A stretch of 7,262 bases of DNA from Acidobacteriota bacterium (GTDB lineage: Bacteria > Acidobacteriota > Aminicenantia > UBA2199), in the NCBI GenBank assembly GCA_021817755.1, contig JAKAGC010000188.1, forward strand, positions 1 to 7,262, given 5' to 3'. Of the stretch, positions 1 through 6,990 are shown one piece after another; within the stretch, counting starts at the first letter, position 1; each line of letters begins with the position of its first letter. A program made the translations under genes and the position numbers. Below the pieces are notes generated by a model. It was not told where the DNA came from, did no database searches, and saw nothing but the letters and a program-made list of their open reading frames with translations.

Positions 1-928
1 CGATGAGATTCATCCGCAAATCATTTTTTTCCCGGGTGGACATATTGATCCCGATTCGTGGCATGAATAATCGTGCAGCCAGGATCAATCGAACCAGATC
101 CGCATCCGTTACAATATATAATGGCTTAAAGCCTCCTACTTGAGGCTGAATTCGTGGAAATGAAACACTCACTTCGACATCCCTAAATGTATCTTGAAGA
201 TATGCCGCATGCATCAGCATTAAAAAACACTCTTTCGCCGGTTCCGACAATCCCAGAAGCGCACCGATACTGACTGACCGGATATTATTTGAACATACTC
301 TCTCAGGTGTTTCCAAACGGAACCGGAAATCCTTTTTCGGACCATTGCGATGCAACTTAGAATAAAGTTGCTCATCATAAGTTTCCTGGTAAACCACAAG
401 TCCATCCAAGCCTTCTTTAACCAATTCTCCGTATTCTTCCGTTAAAAGCGGGTATATTTCCATAGAAACCGAAGAAAAGCTGTCTTTCAGGATTCCGATG
501 CAATCTTTTATATAAGATGGTGAGGATATTTCCCTCGATTCCCCGGTTAACAGTAATACATGTTTAATCCCTGTGCTCGCCAGTATTTCGGCTTCTTTTT
601 TTACTTCCGGTAAATCCAGTTTACGTCTTTTGATTGGGTTTGAATGTTTAAATCCGCAGTAGAGGCATTCATTCTCACAAAAATTCGATACATAAAGCGG
701 CGCATAAAGATGAACCACTTTCCCGAAATTACGAATTGTTAGGTCCATTGCTTTTCGCGCCATATCTTCCAGGTAAGCTGAAGCTTGCGGTGAGAGTAAC
801 GCAATCAGGTCTTTTTCAGAAAGGTATTCCGATTGAATAGCGTTTTGAATGTCTACATCTTTGATTTCCCGGAAAAGCAATTCAAAATCGTAATTCTTGT
901 ATTTTTGAAGAATATCATAAAAGCTCAT
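1..928 (-). CDS. thiH: 2-iminoacetate synthase ThiH, partial (C-terminus beyond left edge)
   Basis: Reading the minus strand from the ATG at 928 gives an uninterrupted frame of 309 codons that leaves the window at base 1. ThiH is a radical-SAM enzyme that cleaves tyrosine to p-cresol and dehydroglycine (2-iminoacetate), the glycine-derived unit of the thiamine thiazole; it acts in the cytoplasm with ThiG. The [4Fe-4S]/SAM cysteine motif is visible as C84-x3-C88-x2-C91, followed by G92-F93, within CENECLYCGF. A TGE segment at residues 128-130 and a GGFKPL segment near residue 265 also fit the family. ThiH is usually about 370 residues, so roughly 60 are missing. The start lies 2 bases after the thiG stop with no convincing Shine-Dalgarno sequence, so translation is probably coupled to thiG. 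Use of ThiH instead of ThiO implies an anaerobic or microaerobic route. Confidence 0.93.
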   Translation of the reverse strand, partial: MSFYDILQKYKNYDFELLFREIKDVDIQNAIQSEYLSEKDLIALLSPQASAYLEDMARKAMDLTIRNFGKVVHLYAPLYVSNFCENECLYCGFKHSNPIKRRKLDLPEVKKEAEILASTGIKHVLLLTGESREISSPSYIKDCIGILKDSFSSVSMEIYPLLTEEYGELVKEGLDGLVVYQETYDEQLYSKLHRNGPKKDFRFRLETPERVCSNNIRSVSIGALLGLSEPAKECFLMLMHAAYLQDTFRDVEVSVSFPRIQPQVGGFKPLYIVTDADLVRLILAARLFMPRIGINMSTREKNDLRMNLI

Positions 929-930
929 GG

Positions 931-1701
931 TTATGATCTTAAGAATCCCGTTAATGGCGAGGAAGCCTCCGCTGTATCCGAAATCCTCCCCGGCCCTGAA
1001 ATATAACAAAGTCTTCCTGCTTCTACTGCCATAGCGAAGGAACGAGCCATTGAAACCGGATCTGCTGCAACCGCCACACCCGTATTCGCCAGAACAGCAG
1101 CAGCCCCCAATTCCATTGCTTCCGAAGCATGCGAAGGCTTCCCGATTCCAGCATCCACGATTATAGGTAAATTCACTTCATTTATCAGTATCTTTACAAG
1201 TTCCCGGGTCGTTACTCCCTTATTCGAGCCGATCGGTGCACCCAACGGCATTACCGAAGCCGCACCCGCATCATAAAGACGTTTTGCATCGGCAAGGTCC
1301 GGGTTTACATACGGCATTACAATAAATCCTTCTTTTGCCAGTATTTCCGTTGCTTTAATTGTTTCTGCATTATCCGGCAATAGGTATTTATTATCCGGGA
1401 TGATTTCGATTTTAATCCAGTCCCCATAACCCGCAGCACGGGCAATTCGGGCGATTCGTACCGCTTCATCCGTTGTTCTCGCACCCGATGTATTCGTCAT
1501 TATTATAATATCTTTCGGGAGAAAATCCATAATGTTTTCATCAGCAGAGCCTTTATCGACTCGGCGCAATGCAACCGTCACAATATGAGTTCCCGAAGCT
1601 TCGATTGCTCTTTTCATTATTTCATAAGATGGAAATTTCCCTGTTCCCAATAGGAATCGTGATCTTATTTTTTGATTGGCGATAATCAGTTCATCTTGCA
1701 T
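931..1701 (-). CDS. thiG: Thiazole synthase ThiG
   Basis: ThiG condenses 1-deoxy-D-xylulose 5-phosphate, ThiS-thiocarboxylate and dehydroglycine into the thiazole phosphate of thiamine. It is a cytoplasmic TIM-barrel enzyme. The 256-residue product has the full family length. The N-terminal segment [11 protein letters not shown] (residues 17-27) is typical. The Schiff-base lysine is K97 in DWIKIEI, and phosphate-binding glycine-rich segments are seen at [12 protein letters not shown] and in ADAVAANTG-like stretches towards the C-terminus ([20 protein letters not shown]). I chose the ATG at 1701. A longer reading from a GTG at 1713 would add four residues and overlap thiS, but that GTG sits inside the ideal ribosome-binding site GGAGGT that serves the ATG. 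The gene lies between thiS and thiH with almost no spacing, so the three are one operon. Confidence 0.97.
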   Translation of the reverse strand: MQDELIIANQKIRSRFLLGTGKFPSYEIMKRAIEASGTHIVTVALRRVDKGSADENIMDFLPKDIIIMTNTSGARTTDEAVRIARIARAAGYGDWIKIEIIPDNKYLLPDNAETIKATEILAKEGFIVMPYVNPDLADAKRLYDAGAASVMPLGAPIGSNKGVTTRELVKILINEVNLPIIVDAGIGKPSHASEAMELGAAAVLANTGVAVAADPVSMARSFAMAVEAGRLCYISGPGRISDTAEASSPLTGFLRS

Positions 1702-1702
1702 T

Positions 1703-1903
1703 TTAACCTCCACCTACGAATGAAAGTATTTCCAGTCTGTCATCTTCTTGAATAATGGTTGCTTTCCAGGAACTCGATTTAATAATCGTTTCGTTGTACT
1801 CCACAACCACTTTTGAAAGATCGATATTTCGTGATACCAGAAGAGTTTCGATATCAAGGTTTGCCGGTAATTCTTCCGGCTTACCGTTTAGTATAATTCT
1901 CAT
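1703..1903 (-). CDS. thiS: Sulfur carrier protein ThiS
   Basis: ThiS is a small ubiquitin-fold protein. Its C-terminal glycine is adenylated by ThiF and converted to a thiocarboxylate, which donates sulfur to the thiazole ring made by ThiG. The 66-residue length is normal. The N-terminus [13 protein letters not shown] is the usual first strand, and the tail LSFVGGG ends in the required Gly-Gly. The ATG at 1903 is preceded by AGAGG (1909-1913) at a spacing of five bases, a good ribosome-binding site. It is the first gene of the thiSGH operon; its last codons double as the thiG ribosome-binding site. No ThiF is visible; it may lie beyond the left edge or elsewhere in the genome. Confidence 0.95.
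   Translation of the reverse strand: MRIILNGKPEELPANLDIETLLVSRNIDLSKVVVEYNETIIKSSSWKATIIQEDDRLEILSFVGGG
1706..1711 (-). promoter_or_regulatory. Shine-Dalgarno site of thiG, inside the thiS diglycine codons
   Basis: On the minus strand GGAGGT is followed by TAAA and then ATG (1701). This is a perfect anti-16S match with a short 4-base spacing. The six bases are exactly the last two glycine codons (GGA GGT) of thiS, and the thiS stop TAA follows at once. The site decides the thiG start in favour of 1701 over the GTG at 1713. Confidence 0.85.
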
Positions 1904-1976
1904 TTACGCCTCTTAGCTTAAATTTATGAATAGTTAAGGTTAAGAATATGGCTTATCCAATTGCCCGGGAATTCGT

Positions 1977-2005
1977 AATATAACAAAGACGTTTTTAAAA
2001 GTCAA
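1977..2005 (-). promoter_or_regulatory. Sigma70-type promoter of the thiSGH operon
   Basis: Minus strand: -35 TTGACT (2000-2005), a 17-base spacer, and -10 TATATT (1977-1982). Each hexamer matches five of six consensus bases, and the spacing is ideal. Transcription would begin near 1970, leaving a leader of about 65 bases before thiS. The leader contains no TPP-riboswitch core, so any thiamine control must work by other means. Confidence 0.7.
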
Positions 2006-2155
2006 GTTGAAAATGTAAACACTCTTGTTTGGAATGGAATTACCGCACATTCACATATTGGACAAAAAATTTTTAACCTACATAAATAACCTATTTCAAA
2101 TTTTCGCTTTTAAGTTTAATCGAAAACAGAATGTTCATTCATGGATTTAATAAGA

Positions 2156-2169
2156 TTGACAATTGTTAA
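2156..2169. repeat. 14-base near-palindrome, possible operator
   Basis: TTGACAATTGTTAA reads TTAACAATTGTCAA on the other strand: 12 of 14 positions are symmetric, with a perfect ACAATTGT core. It covers the candidate -35 box upstream of the ATPase-nuclease gene, the place where a dimeric repressor would block transcription. No regulator gene is visible in the window, so the role is inferred from position only. Confidence 0.35.
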
Positions 2170-2205
2170 ATGCACCTTTATTACTCATTTTTCCCATAGT
2201 ATAAT
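2156..2205 (+). promoter_or_regulatory. Candidate promoter elements of the ATPase-nuclease gene
   Basis: Two overlapping readings are possible. TTGACA (2156-2161) with a 17-base spacer to TATTAC (2179-2184) has a perfect -35 box and a moderate -10 box. TATAAT (2200-2205) is a perfect -10 box, but its -35 position holds only TTTATT. The second would start transcription near 2212, giving a short leader of about 28 bases. The sequence alone does not say which is used. Confidence 0.45.
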
Positions 2206-2239
2206 TGAAAAAAATAAGATTTTGTATTACTATTAACAC

Positions 2240-3814
2240 ATGGTAAATGGAAACAGAAAAGAATTTAACGATACCGGGTTATGCGTACCCCATCTTCATT
2301 ATATGGCAAATCGATCGCTGAAAATTGCCAGAATGCTTAAGTTGGTTGAAAAAGGCAAGTATTTCACCATTAACAGACCACGCCAATACGGAAAAACAAC
2401 CCTCTTGTATCTCCTGGAAAAAGAATTGGAAAAGCAAGGATATTTTGTATTTAAAATTAGTTTTGAAGGTATTGGAGACAGGGTTTTTACAAGTGAAGAA
2501 TTATTTGCACCCTCTTTTTTAAGAATGCTTCACAATGGGATCGATTATACAGACAATCCGTTATCTTCTTTTCTTTTGAACCATATTGAACAAGTTCACT
2601 CTTTTCAAGATCTTTCACAGGTTATTACCCAACTAGCTGCCTCTGCGGAAAAGAAAATCGTTTTAGAAATAGATGAGGTCGATAAATCAAGCAATAACCA
2701 ATTATTTCTCAGCTTTCTCGGAATGCTCCGGGCTAAATATCTCATGCAAATCGAAGGAAAAGATACCACTTTTTTTTCCGTAATTCTTGCAGGAGTTCAT
2801 GATGTAAAAAATTTGAAACTAAAAATCAGACCCGAAGATGATCAGAAATACAACAGCCCCTGGAATATTGCCGCCAATTTCTCAGAGGATTTGAGTCTTG
2901 ACACATCGGAAATCGAAAGTATGCTAGATGATTTTATATCTCAGAACTCAATCCAGGTGAATGCCAAAGAAATTGCCGGGCAATTGCATTATTTTACCTC
3001 CGGGCATCCTTTTCTTGTTTCCAGGATATGTAAAATTATAGATGAAACGATACAACCCACGGAACACTGGAATTTAAATCATATCGAAAAAGCACTTCAA
3101 CTTTTATTAAAAGAAGACAATTCAAATTTTCAGAGTCTGGTTAAAACCCTTGAAAACAATCATGACCTTTATGACATTATCTACCGGATAGTTATGGAAG
3201 GCGAAACCGTCGTGTACAATCTATATAATCCCATTGTCGAACAGGGAGTTACATATGGTATTCTTCGCGATCAAGGGGGCAGGGCTATAGTTCATAACCG
3301 CATTTATGAACAACTTATTTATGACTATATGGCATCCAAGGTCGCCACTTCGCGAAATATGGGCAGTTATGTTTATATGGATCATTTATTGGAAAAAAAT
3401 GGTTCTTTAAATATGAAAGAAGTTCTCCTTCGTTTTCAAATATTCTTAAAGGAGCAATATTCCGAGAAAGACCTGGAATTCCTTGAACGGAATGGTAGAT
3501 TACTTTTCCTGGCGTTTTTAAAACCTATTATCAATGGCAAAGGTTATGATTTTAAAGAAGTTGAAATATCTGAAGAAAAGCGCTTGGATATTGTGGTAGT
3601 TTATGGAACAGCCAAATATATTATCGAATTGAAAAGATGGCGGGGACAGGAAACCCACCGGAGAGGGATCGCTCAACTTGCAGATTACCTGGAACGGCAA
3701 AACCAGGAATACGGATTCCTGGTTATTTTCGATTCCAGAAGAAAGAGTGACAAAATCGGTCAAAATGAGACTATTTCATTTAATTCAAAACAAATCTTTA
3801 TGATCTGGGTCTAA
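2240..3814 (+). CDS. AAA-ATPase-like protein with C-terminal PD-(D/E)XK nuclease-like domain
   Basis: The 524-residue cytoplasmic protein (no signal peptide or membrane segment) matches the AAA-ATPase-like family that often ends in a PD-(D/E)XK fold. The N-terminus has the family signature FNDTGLCVPHLHYM (residues 9-22). The P-loop is the family variant RPRQYGKTT (46-54), with K52 and T53. Walker B is IVLEIDEVD (140-148), with D145 and E146. A sensor-like segment AGVHDVKNL (184-192), SPWNIA (206-211) and TSGHPFLVSRICK (253-265) follow. The C-terminal part has a nuclease-type core: D450, E463-L-K465 in IIELK, and Q479 in GIAQLADYL. The length is full and the frame intact. The ATG at 2240 is the first possible start, because an in-frame TAA sits at 2234, but no Shine-Dalgarno sequence precedes it. 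It stands alone, divergent from thiSGH. Biological function is unknown; roles in nucleic-acid processing or defence are speculation. It looks more AT-rich than its neighbours. Confidence 0.88.
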   Translation: MVNGNRKEFNDTGLCVPHLHYMANRSLKIARMLKLVEKGKYFTINRPRQYGKTTLLYLLEKELEKQGYFVFKISFEGIGDRVFTSEELFAPSFLRMLHNGIDYTDNPLSSFLLNHIEQVHSFQDLSQVITQLAASAEKKIVLEIDEVDKSSNNQLFLSFLGMLRAKYLMQIEGKDTTFFSVILAGVHDVKNLKLKIRPEDDQKYNSPWNIAANFSEDLSLDTSEIESMLDDFISQNSIQVNAKEIAGQLHYFTSGHPFLVSRICKIIDETIQPTEHWNLNHIEKALQLLLKEDNSNFQSLVKTLENNHDLYDIIYRIVMEGETVVYNLYNPIVEQGVTYGILRDQGGRAIVHNRIYEQLIYDYMASKVATSRNMGSYVYMDHLLEKNGSLNMKEVLLRFQIFLKEQYSEKDLEFLERNGRLLFLAFLKPIINGKGYDFKEVEISEEKRLDIVVVYGTAKYIIELKRWRGQETHRRGIAQLADYLERQNQEYGFLVIFDSRRKSDKIGQNETISFNSKQIFMIWV

Positions 3815-3879
3815 CTATACAAAATCCTATTTCCGTTTTCATTATCCTCATTTTATTTACAATAATTCCCTCAATTAAC

Positions 3880-3915
3880 CCAATAGGTCTATGTTTTCTG
3901 TATAGGTATTATTGG
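3880..3915. repeat. Weak imperfect hairpin after the ATPase-nuclease gene
   Basis: CCAATA (3880-3885) pairs with TATTGG (3910-3915), and inside it CTAT (3889-3892) pairs with ATAG (3902-3905). The stem is AT-rich, broken by internal loops, and not followed by a T-tract, so it is a poor intrinsic terminator. I see no other terminator between 3815 and 4015. Some read-through from the ATPase gene into the protease operon is therefore possible. Confidence 0.25.
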
Positions 3916-3931
3916 AAATTAACGAAATCCC

Positions 3932-3978
3932 TGGACAAATAGTCACATTCGTAGTAAGATTGAATTTCAGAGTATAAT
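3932..3978 (+). promoter_or_regulatory. Candidate promoter elements of the M16 protease operon
   Basis: TGGACA (3932-3937), a 17-base spacer and TAAGAT (3955-3960) form a reasonable sigma70-type promoter. Thirteen bases further on, TATAAT (3973-3978) is a perfect -10 box but has no good -35 box at the right distance. Its immediate surroundings repeat those of the TATAAT upstream of the ATPase gene. Either could drive the operon. Confidence 0.45.
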
Positions 3979-4004
3979 GAAAAAAAATGAACTCAACGTA
4001 TAGA

Positions 4005-4011
4005 AAGGAGG
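4005..4011 (+). promoter_or_regulatory. Strong Shine-Dalgarno site deciding the GTG start at 4016
   Basis: AAGGAGG lies four bases before GTG at 4016-4018. It is a near-complete match to the anti-Shine-Dalgarno sequence and supports GTG initiation, which also yields a complete signal peptide directly after the start. Confidence 0.8.
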
Positions 4012-4015
4012 AAAA

Positions 4016-5344
4016 GTGAAACAGAGAATTATTCTTTCAATCCTGGTTTTTATTTTCATTTTATCAACTATCCCGCTTCATTCCGGGATATTTCCGTTCC
4101 AGGTTCACCGGAAGGTTTTGGATAACGGGATGAAAATCCTTGTTATTCCTCTACCCAATCCGGGACTGGTCGCTTATTATTCAGTCGTTCGAACTGGAAG
4201 CCGTGATGAATACGAACCCGGCCACTCCGGATTCGCTCATTTTTTTGAACACATGATGTTTCGCGGTACCAAGCGGTTCCCCAATGAATTGTACCAGAAA
4301 ATCCTGACTGAAATGGGAGCTGCATCCAATGGATATACCTCTCTAGATCTTACCGTCTATCACCTTATTATCACAAAAGATGATCTTGAACAGTTGATGG
4401 ATATGGAAAGCGACCGTTTCCGTAACCTCGAATACACCGAACAGGATTTTAAAACAGAATCCGGTGCGGTATACGGTGAATATTTGAAAAATAAAACCAA
4501 TCCGGGGTTTTTATTAAATGAAACCCTAATGAATACTGCATTTGATGTTCATACATACAAACATACCACAATGGGATTCGAGGCCGATATTAAAGCCATG
4601 CCCACTATGTATGAATACAGCAAGAGTTTTTTCAAACGGTACTACCGTCCTGAGAACGTCGTTCTCGTAGTATGCGGTGATGTTGTACCCGACCAGGTTT
4701 TTAAAATGGCTGAAAAGTATTATAGCCCCTGGGAAAAGGGATATGTTCCTCCCAAAATCCAGGAAGAACCCGAGCAAACTGCCCCTCGCTCCGGCAACGT
4801 TAAATTTGAAGGTAAAACCCTTCCCATTCTGGCTGTCGGTTATAAAGGTCTCCGGTACATGCCCGATTCCAAAGAGTATGTCGCAATGTCTCTTCTCGGC
4901 GACGTTATGTTTGGCTCAACCAGTGATTTTTACAATAACCTTGTGTTAGAGAAACAAATTGCTCAGTTTGCATTCGCAAGTTTCAACGGTGATCGTGATC
5001 CCTCTATCAATACCATTATGGTCATGATTAAAAAGAAAGAAAATATCGATCTCGTAAAGCAGACTATTGCTGACACGATAAAAAAATTCCAGACCGATTT
5101 AATGGATTCCAAAAAGCTGGAAGATTTGAAAAACAGCAACAAATACTCTTTCCTGATGCAGCTTTCCAGTACCGGTGACGTTGCAGGCATGCTGCCTTCG
5201 TTTATTGCTCTTACCGGTGATATTACTGCTATCGATACTTATTTTGAAACACTCGGAACCGTTACACCGGAAGATATCCGGCAGGCTGCGATTAAATTCT
5301 TAACCGATAATCGCAAAACCGAAATCTTATTGGAAGGAGAATAA
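4016..5344 (+). CDS. Exported M16 family zinc metalloprotease, catalytic subunit
   Basis: This is a zinc protease of the M16 (pitrilysin/insulinase/processing peptidase) family, in the 442-residue two-domain form that works as a pair with a second subunit. The inverted zinc motif is H75-F-F-E78-H79. The third ligand is E155, 75 residues after H79 and within the family spacing. E148, seven residues earlier, matches the second conserved acidic residue. The N-terminus is a Sec signal peptide: KQR, a hydrophobic stretch at residues 5-21, and a likely cleavage near residue 24. The protein is therefore probably periplasmic. The C-terminal half (about 200-400) is the M16 C domain, but the usual R-E-x-x-G-x-x-Y substrate-binding element is replaced by VLEKQIAQFAF (310-320), lacking both Arg and Tyr. 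The stop is 2 bases before the next gene, its inferred partner. The substrate is unknown. Confidence 0.93.
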   Translation: MKQRIILSILVFIFILSTIPLHSGIFPFQVHRKVLDNGMKILVIPLPNPGLVAYYSVVRTGSRDEYEPGHSGFAHFFEHMMFRGTKRFPNELYQKILTEMGAASNGYTSLDLTVYHLIITKDDLEQLMDMESDRFRNLEYTEQDFKTESGAVYGEYLKNKTNPGFLLNETLMNTAFDVHTYKHTTMGFEADIKAMPTMYEYSKSFFKRYYRPENVVLVVCGDVVPDQVFKMAEKYYSPWEKGYVPPKIQEEPEQTAPRSGNVKFEGKTLPILAVGYKGLRYMPDSKEYVAMSLLGDVMFGSTSDFYNNLVLEKQIAQFAFASFNGDRDPSINTIMVMIKKKENIDLVKQTIADTIKKFQTDLMDSKKLEDLKNSNKYSFLMQLSSTGDVAGMLPSFIALTGDITAIDTYFETLGTVTPEDIRQAAIKFLTDNRKTEILLEGE

Positions 5345-5346
5345 AA

Positions 5347-6849
5347 ATGAAAAGACTAATGCTCCTGTTTTTATCAGCAGTTCTGATAGTGGGTTTTTCC
5401 ATGAATACCTTCGCTGTATCACCTATTAAAGTCGTACAGATGAAGATTCAAAATGAACCTATTATTTCTCTCTATTTTGTCTTTCATACCGGGTCCATTC
5501 ATGATCCTGAAGGGAAGATCGGTCTCGCTCGTTTAACAGCCAGTCTCATTTCCGATGGGGGAACGCTGAAAAACTCATTAAAGGTTATCAATGAAAAAAT
5601 GTATCCCATTGCCAGTGGATATGGTGCGCGGGTTGACCGGGAATATATTAATTTTAACGGCCAGACTCATATCGACAATCTCGAAACCTTTTACACTCTC
5701 TTTAAAGAAGCCATCCTCGAACCTGCTTTCAATGAAGATGATTTTGTCCGTATCAAAACCCAGATGATTAATGGTATTAAAACTAACCTCCGATACAGTA
5801 GTGACGAGGAACTCGGAAAAGCCGTCTTCAAGAGTTTTGTTTACCGCGGAACTCCTTATGAAAAAAATGTTGCCGGAACCGTTTCAAACCTCGAAAGCAT
5901 TACTCTGGATGATGTGAAAGCATTTTATAAATCTCACTTTCTCCAGGATAATTTGATTATCGGAGTCGGTGGAAATTATCCTGCCACTTTCCCTGATCGT
6001 GTGGTAGCGGATTTCTCAAAATTACCTACAGGAAATGCATTGGAATATAAAAAAATCGTTCCTGAAAAGATCAATGGTATCCAGGTCATCATCGTAGATA
6101 AGCCTACTGTATCAGCCGGCATTCACATTGGATTCCCCATCGATTTGATGAGAAAGGACCCTGATTTTCATGCTCTTTTCCTTGCCAATTCCTGGCTCGG
6201 TGAGCACCGGAACTCTTCTTCTCATTTGTACCAGGTTATTCGTGAGAAGCGCGGTATGAATTATGGCGATTATTCATATATTGAAGATTTCCCAAATGGT
6301 GGTGGATTGAATTTTCCTCCCTCCATCGTATACAAGAATCCTCAGTTGTTTGAAATCTGGATTCGTCCCGTAGAAAAGGATAAACGTGTTTTCGCTCTTC
6401 GCGCTGCTCTTCGTGAATTAAAGTCCTTAATCGATAACGGAATGAAAAAAGAGGATTTCGAGCTTACCAAGAAGTTCCTTGCCAAGTATTGCCAGCATTA
6501 TGCAGATACGACAGCACAGAGGCTCGGTTATAAAATTGATGATATGATTTATGGTTTGAAAGAAAGTCATCTCGATAATTTCAGGAAGAATATCGAAGCC
6601 TTAACGCTTGATCAGGTGAATAAAGCCATTAAGAAACATCTTCAATACAATAATCTTCGTATCGTATTTGTCACCAGCGATGGAGAACAGTTGAAAAATG
6701 ATCTCATTACCAATGCGCCTTCCCCCATTACTTACAGGACACCCAAGCCCGAAGAAGTATTAACCGAAGACAAGGAAATCGCCGTATTCCCCTTGAAAGT
6801 TTTACCTGAAAATGTTACTATTATTAAAGTGGACGATATTTTTAAATAG
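5347..6849 (+). CDS. Exported M16 family protein, non-catalytic partner subunit
   Basis: This 500-residue protein has the M16 fold but no zinc site. Where the family has HxxEH, between KIGLA and SDGGT, it reads R62-L-T-A-S66, so it cannot be a protease by itself. It retains the Arg/Tyr element of the C-terminal domain as R299 and Y306 in REKRGMNY (299-306). In known bacterial M16B heterodimers and in mitochondrial processing peptidase, one subunit carries the zinc and the other is inactive; here the motifs are split in this way. The signal peptide is clear: KR, a hydrophobic core at residues 5-17, and a TFA cleavage site after A23. AAGGAG (5334-5339), inside the end of the upstream gene, precedes the ATG by seven bases. 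The intergenic gap is 2 bases, so the pair is co-transcribed and probably made in equal amounts. A C-terminal extension after about residue 455 is rich in Pro, Glu and Lys. Confidence 0.9.
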   Translation: MKRLMLLFLSAVLIVGFSMNTFAVSPIKVVQMKIQNEPIISLYFVFHTGSIHDPEGKIGLARLTASLISDGGTLKNSLKVINEKMYPIASGYGARVDREYINFNGQTHIDNLETFYTLFKEAILEPAFNEDDFVRIKTQMINGIKTNLRYSSDEELGKAVFKSFVYRGTPYEKNVAGTVSNLESITLDDVKAFYKSHFLQDNLIIGVGGNYPATFPDRVVADFSKLPTGNALEYKKIVPEKINGIQVIIVDKPTVSAGIHIGFPIDLMRKDPDFHALFLANSWLGEHRNSSSHLYQVIREKRGMNYGDYSYIEDFPNGGGLNFPPSIVYKNPQLFEIWIRPVEKDKRVFALRAALRELKSLIDNGMKKEDFELTKKFLAKYCQHYADTTAQRLGYKIDDMIYGLKESHLDNFRKNIEALTLDQVNKAIKKHLQYNNLRIVFVTSDGEQLKNDLITNAPSPITYRTPKPEEVLTEDKEIAVFPLKVLPENVTIIKVDDIFK

Positions 6850-6880
6850 TCCTACCTTTATTTGAGTTTATAATATGAGA

Positions 6881-6917
6881 GACACGGTGAATTTCGGTTC
6901 ACCGTGTCTTTTTTTTT
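6881..6917 (+). terminator. Intrinsic terminator of the M16 operon
   Basis: GACACGGTGAA (6881-6891) and TTCACCGTGTC (6898-6908) form a perfect 11-bp stem with a six-base loop, followed by nine T (6909-6917). It lies 31 bases after the stop at 6849. This is a textbook rho-independent terminator for plus-strand transcription; there is no A-tract on the other side to make it work in both directions. Confidence 0.95.
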
Positions 6918-6990
6918 GAATATTTAAAAATGCTTCCTTCCCTCAATTTCTACTCCCCCAATTTAATCAATCAAAAGTTTTAAGGTAGGT

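Noticed and set aside
220..405. Open frame of 61 codons on the minus strand
   Set aside because: It lies in another frame within thiH, which is open across the whole segment and shows the radical-SAM motif.
1702..1713. Longer thiG starting at GTG 1713 (four extra residues)
   Set aside because: The GTG lies inside the Shine-Dalgarno sequence of the ATG at 1701, and the extra residues overlap the thiS end; the shorter form has the normal family length.
1904..2239. TPP riboswitch upstream of thiS
   Set aside because: Neither conserved half of the TPP aptamer is present on the minus strand.
3518..3763. Open frame of 81 codons on the minus strand
   Set aside because: Antisense to the nuclease-like domain of the ATPase gene; no ribosome-binding site or recognisable motif.
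2240..3814. Degenerate P-loop in the ATPase, because the first glycine of GxxxxGK is missing
   Set aside because: RPRQYGKTT is the usual form in this family; lysine and threonine are intact, so loss of function is not implied.
3880..3915. Intrinsic terminator for the ATPase gene
   Set aside because: The stem is short, AT-rich and broken, and there is no T-tract; listed only as a weak hairpin.
4526..5190. Open frames on the minus strand (4526-4777, 4963-5190) and plus strand (4677-4949) within the first M16 gene
   Set aside because: All are shadows of a gene with clear catalytic motifs and a good start; compositions are not protein-like.
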